Of a stretch of DNA of 64,000 nt, positions 59,238 to 64,000 are shown in pieces; position 1 is the stretch's first letter, and the number at the start of each line of letters is the position of its first letter. Location of the stretch: the NCBI RefSeq assembly GCF_003576645.1, contig NC_044920.1, positions 12,709,433 through 12,773,432 on the forward strand, written 5' to 3'. The notes below the pieces were generated by a model. That model ran no database searches. It was not told the origin of the DNA and saw only the letters and a list, made by a program, of their open reading frames with translations. This DNA comes from Ipomoea triloba (taxonomy: Eukaryota > Streptophyta > Magnoliopsida > Solanales > Convolvulaceae). The translations under genes were made by a program, and so were the position numbers.

Positions 59238-59716
59238 CAGGGACATGGCCGATTTTTAGATTTTTGTGACCTCGTTCTTGTAAATAAATGAGGCCCTACC
59301 AAACACGCAAATCTTTAAAATCAATACTGTAATTTTTTCTAATAATAATAATAATAAGGTGGTAAAATACTGTTGTGCGCAAAGAAAAAGGAAAAAGGAT
59401 TAAAAAATAAATAAATAAATAAAAGAACGGGAAGGTGTGCCCAAAGCAAAAGGGTTAGAAAAAGAGAGAGAGAGAGAAGATGTGCGCAAAGTTGGAGTAG
59501 CGGGCATGATTCAAACCTCGAATTTCCAATATGAAACTCGGTAGATCACTCGTTTCTACCATTTCTCCATTTTGGAGTCTTAAGAGTAATTTTAAATTTT
59601 TTGTTTTTAAAAAAAAAAAAATTCTTAACTAGCTAGGTAAAAATTAAATATTGGGCCCTCTAAAATTTGACGCCCTATGCTATTGGGTAGCTTGCATAGC
59701 CCAAAACCCGGTCCTG
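59238..59716. mobile_element. Degenerate hAT-like remnant
   Basis: Starts CAGGGACATGGCC; the other strand of the right end is CAGGACCGGGTTTTGG, similar to the ends of the intact hAT at 46633. Flanking 8-mers CTAATAGT and CTAGTAGC agree at 6 of 8. It interrupts a MITE-like stretch (GTTGATAACTGATTCAGTTAGC, then AGCTGATAGCGG). Noncoding. Confidence 0.5.
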
Positions 59717-60190
59717 CTAGTAGCTGATAGCGGATTATGTTAGTTGTTTTGATCAAATGAACACATAATTTCTAAATATTTATGAACACATATTTTGTTA
59801 ATTTTATAATTTCATTTCTTTAATCATATTTCATATTTTATTGATTATAATTTAATGAAATTGCCAAATATATTGCCACGGAAGAAATATTATATTTCTC
59901 AATGAAGTTAATTATATTAATTATAATTATCAAATATTGTGGCAATTACCATAATAATTTCATTAACTATATCAATTATAATATTTTTTTCTCTTCTAAT
60001 ATTAAAATATATTACCATAAATTAGCATAATAATTAATGAAATTGTCACAATTTTGAAATATATTACCATAAACTTACCATAATAATTACACTAAAAAGT
60101 GAAAAATTACCAGAATAATTATCATTAATAAATATTAAGAAATTAAATTAAAAATAATTGTATACTAAAGTAAGTATAATTTATTTTGTG
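59717..60190. other. AT-rich spacer, no gene seen
   Basis: Very AT-rich, with repeated AATTATATTACCATAA-like phrases. No coding potential recognised. Confidence 0.5.
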
Positions 60191-60260
60191 CAAGGTTGCA
60201 AAAATCGCTAGGCGCCTTGGGGCGCCTAGGTTTTTTTTTTTTTTTTTTTTTTATAAAATT
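60191..60260. mobile_element. Single end of a CAAGGTTGCAAAAA hAT MITE
   Basis: CAAGGTTGCAAAAATCGC followed by GGCGCC words and a T-run matches the left end of the element at 39734. No matching right end is found in the following kilobase, so this copy is truncated. Confidence 0.7.
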
Positions 60261-60379
60261 TAAATAGTTAAATAGTTAATACTTATTAAGTTATTAATTA
60301 TTATTTATTAATTATTAGTACATTACTTATTAGTTTAATTTAGTTATTACTTATTATTTTATTAAGTTATTAGTTATTA

Positions 60380-60629
60380 CTCCCTCCGTCCCATTTTATG
60401 TGTCTAGTTCGGTTAGCGAGGCTTGACCGAAGTTTTTAATTCAATTTTTCATATTATTATGTTTAGCATTAATATACAAAATTTATATATTTAGAAACTA
60501 CACTAAGTGTACTATTAAACAAAAAAAATCAAATAAAAAAATAAGTAAAAAATAGTAAAGAAAATAAACAAAGAAGAAAGAGTTGGTTTGACCAATAAAT
60601 AGTAAGTAGTACAGATAAAATGAGAGAGT
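60380..60629. mobile_element. Stowaway-type MITE (Tc1/mariner)
   Basis: Starts CTCCCTCCGTCCCATTTTAT after a TA, the well-known Stowaway end. The right end, other strand, reads AACTCTCTCATTTTATCTG, the same with a small deletion, next to TA. The paired inner words GCTTGACC and GGTTTGACC are also typical. Confidence 0.75.
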
Positions 60630-60678
60630 TATTACTTATTAGAGTATTAGTTAATACATTATAACATTACATTAATAG

Positions 60679-60806
60679 TTTTTTTTTTTGAGTACTACTG
60701 CCTCGGTTACAATGTAGTATCTGTTCATAAACTACTTTCTCAACCTACTGAAGCATAAAGAGTCAACATCGCCTCCACTGAGGCTCGAACCTGCCCCCTC
60801 CAACAT
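60679..60806 (-). mobile_element. tRNA-derived SINE, truncated
   Basis: Minus strand: B box GGTTCGAGCC, the body word CTCTTTATGCTTCAGTAGG shared with 30450, and an A-tail (T-run at 60679-60689). The A-box end is missing; the sequence runs into a MULE end at 60817. Confidence 0.65.
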
Positions 60807-60811
60807 CAATC

Positions 60812-60852
60812 ATTATTTCATGGACCATGGTCCACACAGCTGTGTGGACCAA
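60812..60852 (+). mobile_element. Isolated MULE terminal repeat
   Basis: TTATTTCATGGACCATGG, then GGTCCACACAGCTGTGTGGACC, clearly related to the end of the 11-kb MULE (TTATATCACGGACC, then GGTCCACAAAGC). It is followed by two AGTACATTATTTTTGTACTG units and then the LINE 3' end. The rest of this element is not seen. Confidence 0.65.
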
Positions 60853-60914
60853 AAATAAAAAGTACATTATTTTTGTACTGAAAGTACATTATTTTTGTAC
60901 TGTAGGTACATTTG

Positions 60915-63900
60915 TTTTTTGAGTAAAGAAAAATTTTATTGATGAAAACGTCTAGGGGCAGAAAAACCCCGAAGATCGTACAAAAAGGATGAGCGAACCG
61001 AAATAGGCAGTAAATCAAAAGAAAGAAAACAGATCGGCCTGGTGCAAGAGAGTCCGACAGAAGCTAAAGCATCAGCAACTGAATTGGCTTCACGGTAGAC
61101 ATGGGTGACCGTAGAAGAGCTGAAGGCAAGATGGTCCTTAATACGAGCGATAGGGCCTTGTATTCGCCATGGAACCTGAGGAGCTGGAGAAGAAAGGAAA
61201 GAAGCAAGTAGTTTTGAATCTACCTCAATAAAATGAGGCCATTTACCCGCAAGGTTACACCAGTGGAGGGAAAAATCCAAAGCTAAGGTCTCTGCCTCCA
61301 ATGCTGAGGACGCATCAATAGGGAAAGCCAAGGCAGCAATAAGGTAGCCACGAGAGTCTCGAATGCATGCCCCACCAGCACTCCTTGTCGAAGAAAAGGC
61401 TGCGTCAGTATTGAGCTTTAAGCGCCCAGAGGGTGGTTTAAGCTATTTAATCCACGAAATAAAAGATTTTTTCTTGGGAGCAAAGGCAGCAATAAGATTT
61501 TCAGACAATAACAAGGAGTCTGAAGATTTTTCAAAGATTGGTGGACGAGCAATCGACAACTGAAAAAGTTGGCGCCTGATGTTGTTAATTAAATGTTGGC
61601 TGGTTGCTCTTGTCCCATCGAAGATAGCTGAGTTGTACGCTGTCCAAAGTCCCCAAATAATGTAGCTTGGCAGAATCCTGCAGAACGTATGAACAGCAGA
61701 GCTTCCATTCGCATGGATCCACCAAATATGACAAACTGAACGAATAGATGTAGCTTGGCCAAAATTAATGCCAAAGATTAAGCCAAAATGATGCCAGATT
61801 GCCAAAGCCACATCACAGGAAAAAAGGTAGTGTTCCATTGAAGCCTGCGAATTCCAACAAAATGGGCATACCGTGACCAAGTTCACTCCAAAACGTCGCA
61901 GGGCTTTGGGAAACGGAAGAGCGCGTCGGAAAAGTCTCCACATAAAGATTGAGATTTTTGACGGGATGTTAATGTTCCAAATAGATTGTGCTGAAAGAGT
62001 CTTGTTTGCTTTTGGGCGAAAAAGATTATAGGTTGAAGTAATTGAGTGTTCCCCATTAGTTGATGGAGTACAAATCAAACCATTAACCGAGTCCAGTATA
62101 CAGCCCTCTGTTTCGTCCGCAATATCTATCATGCGCTTCCAAACGTGGGAGGTCAGATGGTCGAACCTGAAAGATAGGACCAGGATAGCGTTGCCTCATG
62201 AAAGTGCTCCAAATCGAATCAGAAGATCGGAATTTAAACCACATCCGGGAAGCAAATGCCTGTTGAATCGCCAACATTGATCTAATACCCAGTCCTCCCT
62301 CGTCAACTGGGTAGCAGACCTTACTCCAAGAAGCCCAATGATATTTCTGGCGGTTTTCAAAGGTACTCCAAAAAAATCTAGCAAGTCTTCGATCAATCTC
62401 ATGAATTATTTTTCGTGGGAGTTGCACAACCGCCGAAGAGTATACAGGTATAGACATCAGAACATGCTTGATTAAAGTGAGTCTTCCTCCCGGGGATAAT
62501 AATTTTTGTTGCCAACCTTGAAGACGGTGGTCAATTTTTTCAAGCAGGAACTGATAATAAATTGTTAGATTTCGCCCTTTGAAAAGATTGACACCCAAGT
62601 ATCTGAAAGGTAGACTACTGGACTTCATGTCCAGAATTTTTTCCAAAGATCGAAGGTGAGCAGCTGACCAGTGTTTTCCAGTCACAAAGAAACTTTTGTG
62701 ATAGTTGATTCGCTGGCCAGATGCGTTTTGATAGTGTGAGAGCACCTTGGATAGTCTTTTAAGAGAGGTTGTCCCTCCATTTGTAAAAATAATAAGGTCA
62801 TCTGCAAACGCAAGGTGCGAGACAGTAGGCAATCCCCGGCAAGTAAAGTATGGAGACTGCCCGAAGGAAAGGCCATGCCACTCTATCGAATGCTTTCATC
62901 ATATCCAGTTTCACTGCGACGTTGGACCCTCGGCATTTCTTATCGATAAAGTGGATGAGCTCGTAAGCTAATAGCACATTATCTTGAATATTTCGGTCAC
63001 AGACAAAGCCTGCTTGTTCCCGGGAGATCAACTTAGTAAGCAGATTTTTTAGCCGGGTCGTGATGATCCGGGTAAAAACCTTGCTAATAAAGTTGCAAAG
63101 ACAAATTGGTCTAAAGTCTGCAAAGGTGTCGGGGTTAGATTTCTTTGGAAGAAGAACTATTTGAGCACTAGTTATTGCCTGAGGAACGGGAACACCCGCA
63201 AAGAAATCCAACGCTGCCAAGTAAAGATCATTTTCGATAATGTGCCAATAGTGTCTGAAAAAGGAGCCGGAGTAGCCATCAGGTCCAGCAGCGCTTTCTG
63301 GGTCTAGAGCCCAAACAGCATCTTTCACTTCCTGCCTTGTGATGACTCTTGTAAGAGTTGCATTGTCAGAATCTGAGATAAAAGGCTGAATGTGTGTTAT
63401 GAATTCCTCTATATTTGAATACGGTTCTTCAGTAAAGAGAGTAGTGAAAAAGGAAACAACTTCAGATTGAATTAATTCCTGATAAAAAATAAAGTCACCA
63501 GTCGACCCTCGAATACAACTGATCCTCTGTCTCCTGTGACGGTCCCGAACCGAGTTATGAAAGAAGCTAGTATTGTTGTCACCTTCTCGAAGCCATTTCA
63601 CCTTGGCCTTCTGTTTCCAGAAGATTTCCTCTTGCCGTAGTGCCAACATTAAATTAGCCTGTTGTCTTGCTAAGTGTTCGCGATTCTCTAGAGAGGCTTC
63701 AGCATCAAAACGCAGCTCGGCATCAGCAGTCGCAGCTTCAGCTGAGCGAAACTTATCAAAGACATTTCCAAAAACATTATGGTTCCATTCTCTTAGTGCT
63801 TGCTTTAGGCGTTTTAGTTTGAAAGCAAAGGCTCTCATACCACCTCCAACAGTAGGTTCTGCCCAGCTCTTAGCAACCAATTCATCGAATCCATGGTGAG

Positions 63901-64000
63901 TAAGCCACATATTTTGGAAACGGAATTGCCTCGGTCCAGAAAAATCATTCTTTTGCCCGCAGAAGAGAATAGGAGCATGATCAGAAGATGTGCGGCTAAA
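60915..64000 (-). mobile_element. LINE, 3' half (partial, leaves the window)
   Basis: Minus-strand L1-type LINE: ORF2 from beyond 64000 to its TAA at 60936-60938, with a very short 3' UTR and an A-rich tail (about 60910-60920). It belongs to a different subfamily from the LINE at 7921, as the protein motifs differ throughout. The 5' part and target duplication are outside the window. Confidence 0.88.
60936..64000 (-). pseudogene. LINE ORF2 C-terminal part (RT, zf-RVT, RNase H), broken
   Basis: Reading from the window edge: SRTSSDHAPILF (end of the endonuclease), then the RT frame (to about 62850) with AAGPDGYSGSFF, REQAGFVCDRN and KLDMMKAFDRVAWPF. A deletion of roughly 60-70 codons with a frameshift joins FLRAV to TVSHLAFADD, removing the RT block before the catalytic FADD. 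RT thumb and zf-RVT follow after another shift near 62130 (CPFCWNSQASMEHYLFSC). A TAA at 61443-61445 precedes RNase H (LNTDAAFS, EAETLALDF, VDSKLLASF, REANSVADALA), ending at 60936. It cannot encode an active RT. Confidence 0.88.

Overview
This window is nuclear DNA of a flowering plant, almost certainly a eudicot. The signs are split genes with GT-AG introns on an AT-rich background, host genes of two land-plant families (a POLLENLESS3/MS5/TDM1-like TPR protein and a TRB/SMH telobox-Myb protein with a linker-histone domain), and plant-type L1 LINEs, Ty1/copia elements, MULEs, hAT elements and SINEs. The genus cannot be fixed from sequence alone. Some repeats recall Convolvulaceae or Solanales, but that is an impression. 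No rRNA, tRNA gene or CRISPR is seen.

Layout. 1-1786: 5' end of a minus-strand LTR retrotransposon (LTR plus a tRNA-Asp type primer site). 2.2 kb: tRNA-derived SINE. 2980-5266 (-): five-exon POLLENLESS3-like gene, intact, 627 aa. 7921-18972 (+): L1-type LINE, decayed, split in its reverse transcriptase by a 4999-bp copia element (11619-16617, target duplication GAGGA, 182-bp LTRs). 20.5 kb: hAT MITE. 21401-28354 (-): TRB-like gene, 283 aa. Four of its exons appear twice because a 2542-bp block is repeated on both sides of a single N at 24433, most likely an assembly error. 28.7-33.3 kb: a dense row of MITEs with readable target duplications (hAT, MULE, Tourist, MULE) and a SINE. 34082-45154: an 11-kb Mutator-like element carrying a FAR1-type transposase gene (+) and a Ulp1-like cysteine protease gene (-), both broken, with a hAT MITE inside an intron of the second. 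46234-46557: MULE MITE. 46633-49935: a hAT element with an uninterrupted 816-aa transposase, terminal inverted repeats and an 8-bp target duplication. 50379-50527: SINE. 50771-59147 (-): a second, Tnt1-like copia element, decayed, with a foreign solo LTR inside its 3' LTR. 59.2-60.9 kb: remnants of hAT, Stowaway, SINE and a MULE end. 60915-64000 (-): 3' half of another LINE, running off the window.

The two host genes (meiotic exit or sulfur-response TPR family; telomere and chromatin binding) have no visible functional link. The rest is a transposon landscape with four nesting events that can be ordered in time. The main points of interest are: (1) six tandem duplications in the first copia element, all exactly 42 bp; (2) the two-gene FAR1/Ulp1 MULE; (3) the intact hAT transposase; (4) the duplicated block with a single N inside the TRB gene; (5) a hAT MITE family with GC-rich subterminal repeats and unrelated cores.
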